A DNA stretch of 64,000 nucleotides from Monarcha castaneiventris obscurior (GCA_026261815.1 JAMPIT010000884.1:11297001-11361000); one strand, 5' to 3'; positions 1 to 12,075 are shown, counted from the stretch's first letter. Program-made: numbers and translations. The notes: generated from the sequence alone by a model not told the origin.

Positions 1-3000
1 TTAAAGATAAATAACTTTACCACAAAAAGAAGGTAATAAAAGGAATTCATCAATATAAAGAACAAACTAAGACTTCTTCCTCATTCTCCTTCTCCTTCAC
101 TTGATAAAGCAACAAGTTACCTTGTACCACCTAACAGGTCGCCAACTTGTTCCACGAAACTTCCAGCTTTTTAAAATAAAACCCTTTTCAGTCTGGGTGG
201 TGGTGTCGTTTGCTTACCCATTTTCATTTGCCAGGTTGGCCTCAAAGACTTTCATTGTCATGTTGTTGTTCCTACCAAAATTTCCAAGACCATTGAAATT
301 TTCACACACAAATGGATGGATGAGTTTGTTTCCAGCAAAGGAAGTGTTATGACCTCCTGAGAGAACACAGGCCTTCTGCTACTAACATGGCACTCCGTGA
401 GCTTTGGAAGCCTGTACGAAGGCACATGGACAAAAATGACATTCAGCCTCAAGCATCAGTCTCTTGCCAGGCAAAATAGAGGAAAAGAGCTGACAGAAAA
501 ACAATACTGAGCAATTTAAAGGTGAACATTTTGCAGACTAACAAATCCAAGCTCACAGGAACCTTCCAGCTCTGCCAAAACAATTAAATGAATTTAACTA
601 AACCAGTCTAAGCTTCTGCTTGGACACTGTCACCCTATGCAAACAGACACCTTAGTGGGTGCAAGCAGGAGGGTTAAAGCAGTCACCAGCCTGGGGATAA
701 CTCCTGCCTGGGCAGAAGAGGAGCAGCCACAGCAGAACTAAGACAGCCACCCTCACTAAAGCATCTCCCATCCATGGGTTAACCTCAGTTTTCTGTTTTT
801 ACATCAGCTGGCTCTGTTCTGCTAAGCAGACACATGCAAGACTAACTGCTGGCAAAGAGGCACTACCAAACAGCCAAGGCAAAAGGGACTCTCCATATTT
901 AAATTGGAACCAGTAGTTTGCGAAGTCAATGGCAGTGCAGCACCTTTGCTGTGCTTCATCTGAGTCATACATCAAAAGCCTCAATGCAATTTTCTGATGG
1001 GGCAAGAAGAACACAAACCTGTGAGCTTTTTAAACACCAGTTCCACAGCCCTGTTGCAAGCAGGTGACAACCCTGTGCAAGTAGCAGGAGTCATTTAAAA
1101 CCTGAACAAAACTGCTTCTTCAACAAAAGATGATAAAGCGTTTTCCAGCTTCCATGAAAACAGAGGAAACAGTGGAGATCTGATATGACAAGTAACTGAA
1201 GAGCAACACAATTTAGATTTTAGATCCAGTGGCACAACCCAAACAGAAGATCTTGCTACATATGAAACCAAACTCTAGAAAACCTTACAAAATTACAATA
1301 ACAAAAATTAGGTGATAACTGAAGAGGAGGAAGAATCTGGGTATCAAGGCATACTGTAGAGCTTGTTGAATCTGCGATGGTGCACAATAACGACCGGTAA
1401 GACCTCTAACCTTCACCAAATGCTATTGCCTGACCTCTGCTGAATTAGAGAGCACTGTTCCTCCACTCCTTCCCAGCAGGTCAGAGAACAATGCTGGGAA
1501 GCTGCCAAGGGTCCAGGCAAAGCAAACTAAGAGGGGAAAACCCCCAAGTTTTGCTAAAGAAAAAAAATGCAAGAGCCCCTCTTGCCCTGCCTGTCCTACT
1601 GCAGTCACAGAAACAGGCTGGGCTGGATCTGGCTTGATATTAAAAAAAAATCCAACAGAATTAAAGAAGGGTGTAAGTGCACTTTCTTTCCCTTCATAGT
1701 CATCTTCAAGCCTTGAAAACTTGGGTCAATCCCTCTCATACATATTTGTTTCTAATCTTTACCAAATTTGACTTCTACCTTGGGACAAAGCTAAGAAAAA
1801 GGAGGCAGATAAAGGCTGGAAGAGAATGTGAAATCTCCTGTAAAATGAGAGATTAACACAGATGCCTTTGTGTTCATGGAGAACATATAAAGAAATATGA
1901 CAGGGGAGACACTGCCAGGGAGCCGTGAAAGCACAGCTAACAGCAGACTGCAGGAGGCAGTAGTCAAACACACTGGAGGGAGCCAAGGATTTTTGATTCA
2001 GTAAAAGGCTCTGCATGTTTCTATTTGAGCACAAATATTCTCTGTGGAACCAGAGGACCTCCAGACTTGGTATTCCCATAAAAGGAAGGCTCTTCCTCCA
2101 AGATGGCATTAGCCAGACTGGCTGCAGGCCCAAACACAAAGGCATTTTGATGGCTGAACCAGAAACAACTGAAACAAAGGCCAGATTTCTGTTCTCCAGC
2201 AAAGGTGGTGGGTTGAATCTGTGACTTCTTAAACTGCTTTAGCTTCACGGTGACTTCAGAAGACTCAGGTTTTCTTGGGAATCCTTTCTGTCCTTGTTTC
2301 CTGCTGCCACTGCTCCCCCCTGCACAACATTGCTGGGACAAGGCACAAGGTCACTGCTGCACCCAGCTGTGCTGTGCCGGTATCCATCTTCCACTGAGGT
2401 ACCAGAGAGCTGCACTGCACATCACTTAGGTGAGGTACAGCAGGGCTGGCCAATCTGCATCCTTCCCTAAGTTATTCTATGCATAAAATACATAGTAAAT
2501 ATTTCCCTTGTATTTTTTCAGGCTTACATATTGCTCTTATATTTAGCAGAAAGTATAAGCCTAGGTACATGACCTAGTATCCTAATTCACATGATTTTAT
2601 CTTTTAGACTGTTGCACAGTTCCATTCATTAAAATGGGCAACAGACAAACATAACTCCAGAGAGTAATAGGTTTACTGTAGAAATTTACAGTTCTTATGT
2701 AGAAGACACTGAAACATAATCAGAGAGAGTGGGGAAGAAGGAGGGATGGGAAGCAGGACAGCACCAAGATGTGGTTGTCAGTGCTACGGGATTCAGCTAC
2801 AGCAAAAGATAGCACTGCCGGCATGGAAAAGCTCCAAGGAAGAGGGCACATGGTACTGCTCTACCTGAAAACTCAGTGCTGAATAACTGACACCTTTGGC
2901 TATTCTAAATGCACAGGCATCACTCAACTTCTATGCACTCACTGGTTTCTTACCCAAGCGCTCTTCCAGATTTCACCCAAGTCTGCAAAAGGACAGCGCA

Positions 3001-6000
3001 AGCCCCAGTCCATCACACTCCCTCAGCAGCTACAAAGCAAGACATGAGCACTGAGATCTGTTTGCATAGGGGCTGGAGTCCCTGTTCCCAGACATCTCCT
3101 GTCACCACCCAGAGCCACAATCCATTTAACTTCCTCACAGTAAGCCAAAACCATCATAAATTAAGAAGGAAAAGTTATGTTGGTCTGAGCAACATCTGCA
3201 GCCCCAAGGTAGGAAGATAAGGACTTTGCTGTGGTCAGCAAAAGAAAGTGTTTTTAAAGCATAATCAAAGCAAGTCTCTCTGAAACAGCTTCAAATAACC
3301 CCTCTGACTTTGCACATCCTGACCAAAGGCACCATCCTGCAGCACTTCATTCCAGTACAGCACTACTGTGCTGCTCAGTGGTGTGAACTGTCTACAAATT
3401 TCACTAAACCCACTGTTTTTTCCTGTTCTTTATCAGCTTAACAAATCTGCGCCACTGCTATCTCATTCGTAGAGGCAGGCAGGAGATGATGCATCATAGC
3501 AGACATAGGAGTTTAAAAAAAAAAAAAAAGAAAGAAAGGTAGGAGGGGAACAAAGCAAAAGCTTTTATTTCTTATATCTGGGATCGTTGAATGCATGCAC
3601 GGAGCTCTGCAGCCAGCCAAAGCAGTAGCAATAACTACCTAAGCTCTCTCACGCCTCTCCAGGAGGTTTCCTAACCACAACCCGCCTCCAGACTTTACAC
3701 GGGATCCCATAAGGAGTTGGGTCATACCCAACGATCAGATCACTGCCCCACATTATGTATATACTGCTCAGTAGGGCTTCTGGATAGAAAGCCATTCTGA
3801 TTTCTTCTGGGCTCTACCGGATATATCTCACCAGGTTTTGCAAAGCTCAGGTGGATTGAGGAGGAAACCCAATATATGTGGCAGCTATTCAATTTGTCTT
3901 CCTGGCTATGCACAGTTCTCCACATTCCCTATAACAGCATGAAGCAAGGAGCATCCAAGGGTAGGTCCCTGAGTTTAAAGCTGCATCCAATCTTCCAAGC
4001 AGCTGATGGGATCACTGCAGAGGCCATCCAGGGTCCGGCTGGACATGCCTTCTCCTGGCTCAAAAGAATAGCAAGAATAGCCTCATACACTTTTTCCACG
4101 AGCTGTGTCAGTTCAAGAAATACATCATCTAGCTACCCAATGTGTCTTTCTGGGAGTCATATTCCACTTAATTCTCCACACAAGGTTACACCAGGCCCTA
4201 CAGAGGACACACTGCACACCAGGCAGAGTGGTGGCTGCTGGTTTAAGAGTAGCGGCTCAGCTATCATGCTCAATCTGTAAATACCATGTGTCTGCATGTT
4301 TATCCATGTACATCTGTGTACATATAAACACCTGCATGGAAAACCAAAGGAGAAACAAGGAATGCTTAGGAAAGCGCCTAGCTCAGTTAACTACCCTGTG
4401 ACATCCACAAGTTCTGCCTCTGAACCCCTGCTGCCCACAAAATCACACTCCAGGCTGAAGTCTTCAAAAGGTTCAGAGTGCTCCACACACAGGAGTTTGT
4501 GTTCAGCAATGCAATAATTTGCAATTTCAGTATGGTTTTATCATTCTTCTTGTCATTACATATTTTAGGACAAGAAAGGAACCTTTCTAGTTTGACCATC
4601 TGTGAGGGAAGCAGGACACCCTTCTTCACAGGATTACATGATATTAGAGCATCTTCATTTTTTTAAGTGTTTTTCTTCTCCTATTGTTTAACACTGTGAA
4701 TGGAGAAGCTGTTGAAAGAACAAGCAAACGAGGATAATAGGAGGGACACACACCTCTCAAGCATTTATCAGCCCATTTGCTTGAATGAGAGGAAAAGCAA
4801 GGCAGAGAAGAAAGAGCATCGCATTTTTGTCTAAGCACGCAGATGATAGGTAGTCTTTATAAACTTAAATTCTTGCATATTCCAACAAGCACAAGGATTC
4901 TTTTCAGCAACAGTGGTGCTCAGTTTTAAATTTTTTTCCTCAGCTGGAGATATACTTTCTAAACGCTGCTGAAGTGGCAACTGAGTGTATGTAGGAGTCT
5001 GAGTACAAGGCAGTTAAGAGTAATCTCCCTCATTTAGCCATAAAATGAAAGTGTTAATGTGCAAGGCAGGGACTGCACTTTGCTTTGTGTTTATACTCTG
5101 CCCAGCACAGAGTGGTCTTAGTGCCTCAACCCAGGGGTTTAAAAGCAGAAAAAAAATCACCAATAAACAACAGATACTAAGGCAAATAAATGAGGAACTG
5201 GAACTATTTGTTAAATAAGCATGACAAACGCTAATAGAATTAGCATCTATGGGACTTTCCATATGCTACAAAATAATTACGAAGCGCGGGATTAAAATGC
5301 GAATGACCAAGAAACCTTCATAGGAATTGAGGAAAGACCCCAATGTATTCAGAGGGAAATAACAGCTCTGCATTTCAGTTACACCTCTCATTAAGCATTG
5401 TTAAAAATTCCATGAAAGGGAAATGAAGTTAATTGAATTTAAATCAGCTAAGAAATATTATTTTGCATACTCTTTTCCCAGCAAAAAAATTATAAAGAGA
5501 TGATGCCAGGAGTGTATTACCAATGTTAAAAACTTGACCCTAAAAACAGGAAAAGAAAGAATTTACTGTACATGAATACAATAAGCTAAGCATAAACCTT
5601 GTATCTTATTCGCAGCTGGGATCATTCTTCAAATCAAATATTCAGGTAAACTGAGAAATGGTGACTGAAACAAAGTATACATAGTACTGTAGATGGGAAA
5701 AATTTACTTTTTAACCTGGATTAATATTTTCTGTAGTCTGTGTAACTGCAGACGATTCTGGAAGTCATACAAGCAGACACTTAAGCCTGAGTATCTCCAG
5801 GAAATAATAATGACAAAAGAACAGAAGTCATGCAGAATAAAATAGAAAATCAACTCACACTGGAGTTATACGTAACAGAACTAATTTGGGAAGCATGCTG
5901 TAATGCCAAATTTGATTCATACAGGCAAATTTCACTAATTTGGGCCAACATCTGGCTTCTTATCTGAACTTTCCAAGCTGCTTCTCAGTCATACAAAACT

Positions 6001-6130
6001 GGCTTGGATATTTTAGAAGAACAAAGTCTCTCTCAAATTTTCTAATACTTTCTGTTTTCACGGAGACCAGAATTACCACAAGAATGTATTTTTCCTGGCA
6101 CTGTGAACTGGACTGATTCAGACTTCACTG
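1..6130. other. unique host sequence, no gene recognised
   Basis: No open frame here looks like a conserved protein, and I see no splice-site pair around a convincing coding block. There is an A-rich tract near 3514-3528. The sequence is AT-rich with scattered, randomly placed short frames, as expected for avian intergenic or intronic DNA. Confidence 0.6.
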
Positions 6131-6135
6131 ACAGG

Positions 6136-7264
6136 TGTCCTGGTTTGAAGGACAGGTATCTGCCAAGGAAGGCAGGAACCTCCCAAGGAATGGAAAATGT
6201 GACACCCCCTTCCCTCCTAATTATTATAACTTTGAAACTAAGGGGCTTTCAGGCAAAGATATGGGAAAAGGAGTAACAGTTCTTTACTAGTATGTATATG
6301 TATAACAAGGCAAACAAGCAGAACCACAAAGCCAGTGACAGCCCTCTCTCGGCTGCAGGTGCTTTCCCCTTGGGTGCAGTTCCGGTCACAGCCGGCAGGG
6401 GCGCTGGTGGCTCCCGGCCGGGCAGGGTGGGTGCGATGGTTCCCCGGCGGCTGCAGGGGGTGCTCCGGAGCGAGTTTAGTCACGTCTCCCTCACGTGGTA
6501 ACGGTGGGCAAGCCGGCGGAAGGGATGGAAAAGGGGGTTCCTTTACAAACCCCCAGGGGCAGCCGGGCGCGGTGCCCCCCTGGATGGCAAGATGGGCTCT
6601 AGCAGAAACCTCGGAACAGCGGCTGGAACGGCAGAGGCGGGCACACCCGGGGTAGCAAACAAAATGTAGCAGGAACTACTACTACTACAGCTGTACCAGG
6701 AGCCCTAGGGCATCCCAGCAGGCACTGGGTGCTGGGTTAGACTGTAGCAAAAAACCCAGAGCAGTGGCAGAAAAACAGCAGGGCTGGGCAGCAGCAGCTG
6801 GGCTCCTGCCAACAGCCTAGAGATGCTCCCTCGAAGTGGGGAGGGGTCCCAGGTTTTCCCCTGAGGCACCTGAGTAGAGGGTCTTTCCCAGTGCAATTGG
6901 GTGTTCTGGCTGCTCTTATGAGCAAAGCCTCACCCACAGTAGAAGTAGTAGAAGACAGAGATTTGCGGTGGCAGCGAATTCTTCCCAGAGCAACCGCAGA
7001 CCGGCCATCTCACCTCCAATCCAAGAGCAGGAGAGCAAGGAGCGGAGCCCAGCCCCTCACCCCCCAACCAAAATCTTGTGGTATCTCTGCCCTTCCAAGA
7101 GAAAGCCCCCAGCTAACCAGCTGCAGTCAGCTGTCCCCTTCCCCCACCTTGGCCACTTCCTTTTCTCTCTCTTAAGAGAGAGATCATTTTCATCTCTTAG
7201 GCAACAGATGGGACAAAATTCCCAGAGAGAAAGGAAAAGAAAGGAAAAATCCTAGCCTCCAACA
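6136..7264 (+). mobile_element. solo LTR, class III/ERVL-type, 1.13 kb
   Basis: The unit begins TGTCCTGGTTTG and ends CTCCAACA, so it has TG...CA ends. It is flanked by a 5-bp repeat, ACAGG (6131-6135) and ATAGG (7265-7269), with one mismatch; 5 bp is the duplication length usual for ERVL elements. The middle (about 6350-6660) is GC- and CpG-rich, unlike the flanks. No primer site, gag or pol lies next to it, so it is a solo LTR left by LTR-LTR recombination. The start resembles an LTR family I remember from songbird genomes. The small open frames inside it are not convincing genes. Confidence 0.72.
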
Positions 7265-7414
7265 ATAGGATACACTACGGGATAATTTATACCAGGAACG
7301 TTATTTAGGAGTAGTGGTTTTGTTGTACCAGTCCAAACAAATCATCTGTTACATCTGATAACCCATTGACAGCAGCCTTTGCCTAGTCCTCCATAGCAAA
7401 TATGAAAATAAATC

Positions 7415-7432
7415 AAAAAAAAAAAAAAAAAA
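7415..7432. repeat. poly(A) tract, 18 bp
   Basis: A pure run of A, followed by an A-rich stretch to about 7460. It lies in the short unique spacer between the solo LTR and the class I ERV. Nothing upstream shows it to be a retroposon tail. Confidence 0.8.
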
Positions 7433-7527
7433 GAAAAAACACAAAACCCAGCAAAATAAACAAGCAAAACCATGCCAATAAAGCTATGTTAATCATCAGT
7501 GCAGGAGTCAGGACTGCACCAAAACTC

Positions 7528-8074
7528 TGTTATAAACGTGTTCGTGGTTGTTAAATGTTATATTGTTAATTGGTTATGTTGGGGCTGGATTTTGTGACCG
7601 GTTAATTATAAGAGTTAATGTCAATTAATGTTGGTGCTGGAAATGTACAGGTGTAATGCTCCCATGTAACCACTAGATGGCAATAGCCTATGAAGTGTCT
7701 TACATCACCCTAATATCCTGGGACATGATTGGTGGACTCAAAGAACCAATAGGAAGGAGAATGGGGGAAATGATTGGACAAGAACACTTCCTGAAATGAG
7801 CCAATGAGAAGACTCTAAAAGGACCAATAGGAAAGCGGATTGAAAAACGAACCTGATGAACCAGAGACTATAAGAACTCTTGTGGGGTTTCGCCCCCCAC
7901 GTCTTCCTACCATTACCTTAGCATATGGGGAGCACCCAGCCTCTTGAGAGTGCTGATTCTTTCTGCTTTGTTGCTGGGGTCCTGGGCCTATCCTGGGTCC
8001 CTGCTTCCAGTTGTTGTTTGTGTTTTGTTTAATGAATCAATTAAACCTGTTCAGGTGACTGACCGTTCATTTCA
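7528..8074 (+). repeat. 5' LTR of the class I ERV
   Basis: It starts TGTTATAAACG and ends TTTCA, matching the 3' LTR at 21404-21960. The U3 part has several CCAAT motifs (about 7745, 7800 and 7824). A TATA-like TATAAG lies at 7869-7874, so transcription would start around 7900. A poly(A) signal of the ATTAAA type is at 8040-8045. Differences from the 3' LTR include an extra segment (cacccagcc) near 7932, a shorter C run and scattered base changes. Confidence 0.93.
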
Positions 8075-8077
8075 ACT

Positions 8078-8095
8078 TGGTGCCAAAACCCGGGA
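8078..8095 (+). other. primer binding site of the class I ERV
   Basis: The 18 bases TGGTGCCAAAACCCGGGA begin three bases after the end of the 5' LTR. This is the standard position and TGG start of a retroviral primer site, which pairs with the 3' end of a host tRNA. I cannot name the tRNA with confidence; matching against avian tRNA 3' ends would settle it. Confidence 0.85.
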
Positions 8096-8358
8096 AGCCA
8101 CGCCCAGAGGCAGTCCCAAAGAAGGACGAGGACTGGGAGATGGCCCCTGGCTGATTTCAACCGCCCACCTTTGGACTTCTCTGAGACCATGAAAGGTTTA
8201 CTGGCTAATACCCAGGAGACAGCTGTAAGCCCAGCAAACAAGAACCCTGCAGAGGGGGTATATCCCCACTGATGGACAACCTTCCAAGAGAGAGCAGGGC
8301 TCACGGCAGGCAGTGAGTATTGCGAGTAGGGTACAGTAAGGGGAGTGCAAGCAAGAGT

Positions 8359-8503
8359 GTCTGGTTCTGAGATCCTTCCTTTTATAACCTTGTCACCGGG
8401 ATCTCGCTTGGTGCACATCCACGCTGCCTTCATAGGGCATTCCCCTTCTAATTTTTGCTTAAAATAGGCTATATTTTCTACTAGCCAATAAGTTTTCCCA
8501 TTT
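8359..8503 (-). repeat. 145-bp inverted copy of env inside the 5' leader
   Basis: Read on the minus strand, this segment matches the surface-protein part of env at 20196-20340. The two stretches are exactly the same length and I count only two mismatches. The match stops abruptly at both ends, and the flanking leader shows no relation to env. The proviral RNA would therefore carry env sense and env antisense in one molecule, able to form a near-perfect 145-bp duplex across about 11.7 kb of present-day sequence. The likely origin is a strand-switching error during reverse transcription, or a later rearrangement. Confidence 0.95.
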
Positions 8504-10312
8504 GTGTGATGTGAATGAGACAGGGGCTGTACAGTACAGACCCCTGAAGTGAGTGTGGACCCCTGAGCAACGTGGTTCCGGTTCTCCGCGAGAAGCCCGG
8601 CCGGGAAAAGGGGGAAGCGAGTGGAAGTGAGTGTGGCATTTTGAAGAGGGGGACACGAGCGAGTGGATACTCCAAAGGGATCCGTGGAGCAGGAGACGGA
8701 GGAACACCCTCTTTTAAACCAGCCTTTACCTGAATAGGCTCTCATTCTCCCAAGTGGGAGCTCCTAGGGGCGTCTTACCTAAGGCCACCCAAGACTGGGG
8801 GTTTGTGATCACCACCTATCCTCATACTGGAGGCTTGTGCACAGGGCAAAGGAGGAGAGGTTGAAGTGTGGTCACGGGGTGTAGACACCTGGAGGGTTAG
8901 GGGGTTCCTCAGTGAGGGTCTGGGCAGCTGACTGACCCGAGCTGTGGAAAGACAGCCAAGGAACTAGGACCCTCGATGTGGAGGTATAAAAACTTTCAAC
9001 TGGAGACCCACTTGAAGTGTGGCCCCCAGTTGGAAGTGCTGCTCACTAGGCAGGGTAGGGGAGGCAAGGGCCGGACCGAGGGGGACTTAGGACCTCAGTT
9101 AGTGTCTCTGTGTGTGAGATCCGAAGGGAAGGCTGACTGAGGGAAAGATTGCCTCACAGAGTGGCGACAAGGGCTGGAGAGTGTCCCCAGGCCTGCAGGT
9201 TAGGAGTTCCTGGGATGCACCACTCTGGCGTGGGGCGTGGGGCCACCGGCTGAGAGGACCCCTCACTCGTTAGGAGTGGGAAGTTAGAACCCTGCCAGCT
9301 AGGGACTATGTTCTTTTTTTCTAATTTTAAAAAAAAAGTGGTATTAAGTTTTTGGTAGGTGTTATTAGTTTGTGTTCGGAGTGGAGTGGGTTCCAAGGTG
9401 AGGCCAGAGAAAGCCAAAGTCCTTGGACCAGTCGCTGAGTGAGGTGGTTGAGCAAGAGTTCAGAAGACTGCCAACATTTTGATTCGATTATGTTCAGGCA
9501 GCCATTTTATCTCTGAGATTAGCGCGCCATTTTGTGTTGAACGCATTTCCTTTGGCTTGATGTTGGTTAGCTAGGCGCCATTTTGTGGTGATTTGGTTCT
9601 GCTGATGTCAGGTCACTTTGGGTGAGGGGTGGTCCTCACCCAGAGTAAGTGCTGATGTAAGAGGGAGGCCCTTACAGGAGTGATGTTTGGGTGAGGGGTG
9701 GTCCTTACCCAGACTGAGTCTTGATGTAAGGGGGAGGTCCTTATAGGAGTGATTGGATTTGGGTTGGCAGCTGAAGCCATTTTGTGAATAAGTTTGAGTC
9801 CTGTTCTGACAGGATGTCATCTTTTCTGTATCTGTGTGGGTAGTTTATTAAACTCTTGAGTGAATATATATAGTGGGGCACCAGTTTACATATTGATTGT
9901 GTTTCAGGTGTACTCTGTGGTAACTTCCTTCTAAGTGACATCTGGGAAGAAGCCTTGTGTGAGAGATAACTAAAGTGAGTAATTCATTACCAATGTTGTA
10001 GGTAATTATTTCGTTTCCGTTTATAATTTCAGTTATTTCTTTTGATTATTATATTTGCCAGAGGCTGTAATTTCATTTTCCAGCAATCCATTCTCAGTTT
10101 CATTCTTTATTGTTGATTAGTAATTGATTTTGTTTTCCCACGGCATCCTCAGTTTTCCCATGGTACCATACAATACTTGTTTCCAACTTTTATTTCTGTT
10201 TCCTCCACCCTCTCTTTTTGTATTGTAAGTTTGTATATAGTTAAAGATCAGCCCCAGGAGTTAAAAGTTACAAGTTATAGTTAAAGTGGTTGTTACTGTT
10301 GTGGATATAAAC
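8504..10312 (+). other. untranslated leader of the class I ERV (with 8096-8358)
   Basis: About 2.2 kb separates the primer site from the gag start, much longer than usual for this class. It has no long open frame on the + strand. Beyond the inverted env copy it holds a two-unit, 69-bp tandem repeat that can fold into hairpins (9620-9757). The first half is G-rich, the second half T-rich. By position it should contain the packaging region. Confidence 0.7.
9620..9757 (+). repeat. two 69-bp tandem units, each with two hairpins, in the leader
   Basis: Unit 1 is 9620-9688 and unit 2 is 9689-9757. Each begins with GGGTGAGG, a six-base GGTGGT loop, then CCTCACCC (unit 1) or CCTTACCC (unit 2). The one change in the stem turns a G-C pair into G-U, so the fold is kept. 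A second hairpin follows in each unit, GTAAG...CTTAC in unit 1 and GTAAG...CTTAT in unit 2, again changed only by wobble pairs. Paired hairpins here are what a packaging or dimerisation signal could look like; that role is inference. Confidence 0.8.
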
Positions 10313-10862
10313 ACGGGACAATGTGCAGGCAAGGCCCCACAAAAGGGCAAGCAGGGCGAATCAAGAGGAAAGGATATTCCACCTAACAGTCCTTTGGGAG
10401 AAATGTTGGAAAATTGGGAGAAAGAGGGAAAAACAAAAGAATTGGACAAAGTAAAAATGGTACGATTGTGTGGAGGAATGGTCTAGAGTGGTGATTCAGG
10501 AGGGACCTGTGCATTGCCCATAGTATGGTTCCAAAGGAAAGTGGCTGTGTAAACCTTTAAATAAGTATGTTAACACCGGCCGAAGTCCCAGTGATGAGGA
10601 AATTAGGTATGTGGCCTGTTGGCTGAATGAAGGGTCTAGGGGTAAAGGGGTAACTGTATAAAGTTGTAAATAAAGAGGCTAAAGAAGAGGAGAAAATACC
10701 TAGAAGAGAATGGGACCCCCTTGACTGTCTCCCACCTTCTCCACGCCCTGCACCTCCGGTAATCCCTCCTCCACCTGCACCCCCAGCAGCTCCCCCCCCC
10801 CCCACCCCGTAGTCTCTTCTCCCCATCCGGAGGCTGCAACATCCCCTTCTTCCTCTTCCCTA

Positions 10863-11873
10863 TTGGCAACTCCCACTTCTCCTGAACTCTTGTCATCATC
10901 CATAACCACTGTCCCTCCTAAACTCCCACCCACACCTGAAGATAAAGTTCTAGAAGGAAGTGCCTCTCCTAGCACCCTGAAGGAGGCCAGTAGACCAGCC
11001 TGTAAGAAATTGGATAATTCACAGGAAAACTCAACTGAGGCAGAAGGAAGTGCCTCTCCTAGCACCCTGAAGGAGGCCAGCAGACCGGCATGTAATTGTA
11101 AGAAATTGGATAATTCACAGGGAAACTTGACTGAGGTAGAAGGGCATCAATACAACACGACATTTAAGGTAGCAAGATGTAAGGCGAGTGAAGAGAAGGA
11201 AGAGAGGTTATTCCCCTTGAGAGAAGTCCTTGTGGGAGGGATGAGGCGGGGAACTGGCTTCATCAATGCGCCATTGACCGCCTCCAAAGTTAGAATTTTT
11301 AAAAAGGAAATTAAAAGCTTGCTGGAGGATCCAGTTGGTATTTCCCACCAGGTAGACCAGTTTTTGGGGCCGAACATTTATATGTGGGAAGAGCTGAACT
11401 CAATTATGGTTATTCTGTTTGCCTCCGATGAGATACAATTAATAAGGATAGCTGGTATGCAGATTTGGGAGAGGGAGAATCGGCCAGGATCCCCAGGTGA
11501 GGAAAAAATGCTGCTGAACACGCCTAATTGGGACCCGAATGATGAGACTGAATGGAGAATTATTAAGAATTATAGGACCCTTATAGTTAAAGAAATACAG
11601 GAGGCAGTTCCGAGGACCAGTAACGCTAAGCTGACATTTGACTGTCAACAGGAAAAAGAGGAAACACTGAGCGCTTGGCTAGCTAGACTAAAGCACAATT
11701 TCCAATTATATTCAAGTGTAGACCCTGAAAGTCCTGAGGGTCAAGTAATCCTAAAGGCACAATTTGTAACCAGATCACGGCAAGATTTACGGAGGAAATT
11801 AGAATGGATAGAGGATTGGCAGGAAAAAGGGTTGAATGAGTTGTTAAGGGAGGCTCAAAAAGTTTGTATTTGA
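10863..11873 (+). CDS. gag: open capsid segment of gag, 336 codons
   Basis: This is the longest intact retroviral frame in the class I element. The first 90 or so codons are serine- and proline-rich and include a duplicated block of about 30 codons. Capsid-like sequence follows, with the conserved glutamine-glutamate block near codon 265 and the run of charged residues usual at a gammaretroviral capsid end. The frame stops at 11871-11873, just before the nucleocapsid region, which lies in another frame. The ATG at 10863 is simply the first in the frame. The natural protein would be part of a longer Gag, so this is a surviving piece, not a gene in its own right. Confidence 0.7.
   Translation: MATPTSPELLSSSITTVPPKLPPTPEDKVLEGSASPSTLKEASRPACKKLDNSQENSTEAEGSASPSTLKEASRPACNCKKLDNSQGNLTEVEGHQYNTTFKVARCKASEEKEERLFPLREVLVGGMRRGTGFINAPLTASKVRIFKKEIKSLLEDPVGISHQVDQFLGPNIYMWEELNSIMVILFASDEIQLIRIAGMQIWERENRPGSPGEEKMLLNTPNWDPNDETEWRIIKNYRTLIVKEIQEAVPRTSNAKLTFDCQQEKEETLSAWLARLKHNFQLYSSVDPESPEGQVILKAQFVTRSRQDLRRKLEWIEDWQEKGLNELLREAQKVCI
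10953..11138 (+). repeat. 90/96-bp tandem duplication within gag
   Basis: Unit 1 (10953-11042, 90 bp) and unit 2 (11043-11138, 96 bp) are nearly identical. Unit 2 has a 6-bp insertion and a few base changes. Both lengths are multiples of three, so the capsid frame stays open. The repeated peptide includes SASPSTLKEASRPAC. Confidence 0.95.
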
Positions 11874-12033
11874 GGCAGGAGGCGGAGAAAGCAAAATCAA
11901 AGGTGAAGATTATGGTAGCAGTGGCTAAAGAAAGCAGAGAGGAAGGAAGAAAAAATTTAAAAGGAGAGAAAGGTACAGAGGAGTTGAAATCATGGGACGT
12001 ACAGAGAGGCTCGTATGGAGGGGAAGTTTTTTT

Positions 12034-12075
12034 TGTTATTATTGTGGCAAAAAGGGACATATCAAAAGGCAATGT
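12034..12075 (+). other. CCHC zinc knuckle of the nucleocapsid
   Basis: The translated motif is CYYCGKKGHIKRQC, an exact C-X2-C-X4-H-X4-C zinc knuckle, the RNA-binding unit of retroviral nucleocapsid. A single knuckle fits a gammaretrovirus-like Gag. All four metal ligands are intact. It lies one frame over from the open capsid segment. Confidence 0.95.

Noticed and set aside
8041..8745. 234-codon minus-strand frame in the ERV leader
   Set aside because: Its protein-like part is the inverted env fragment; the rest is antisense leader.
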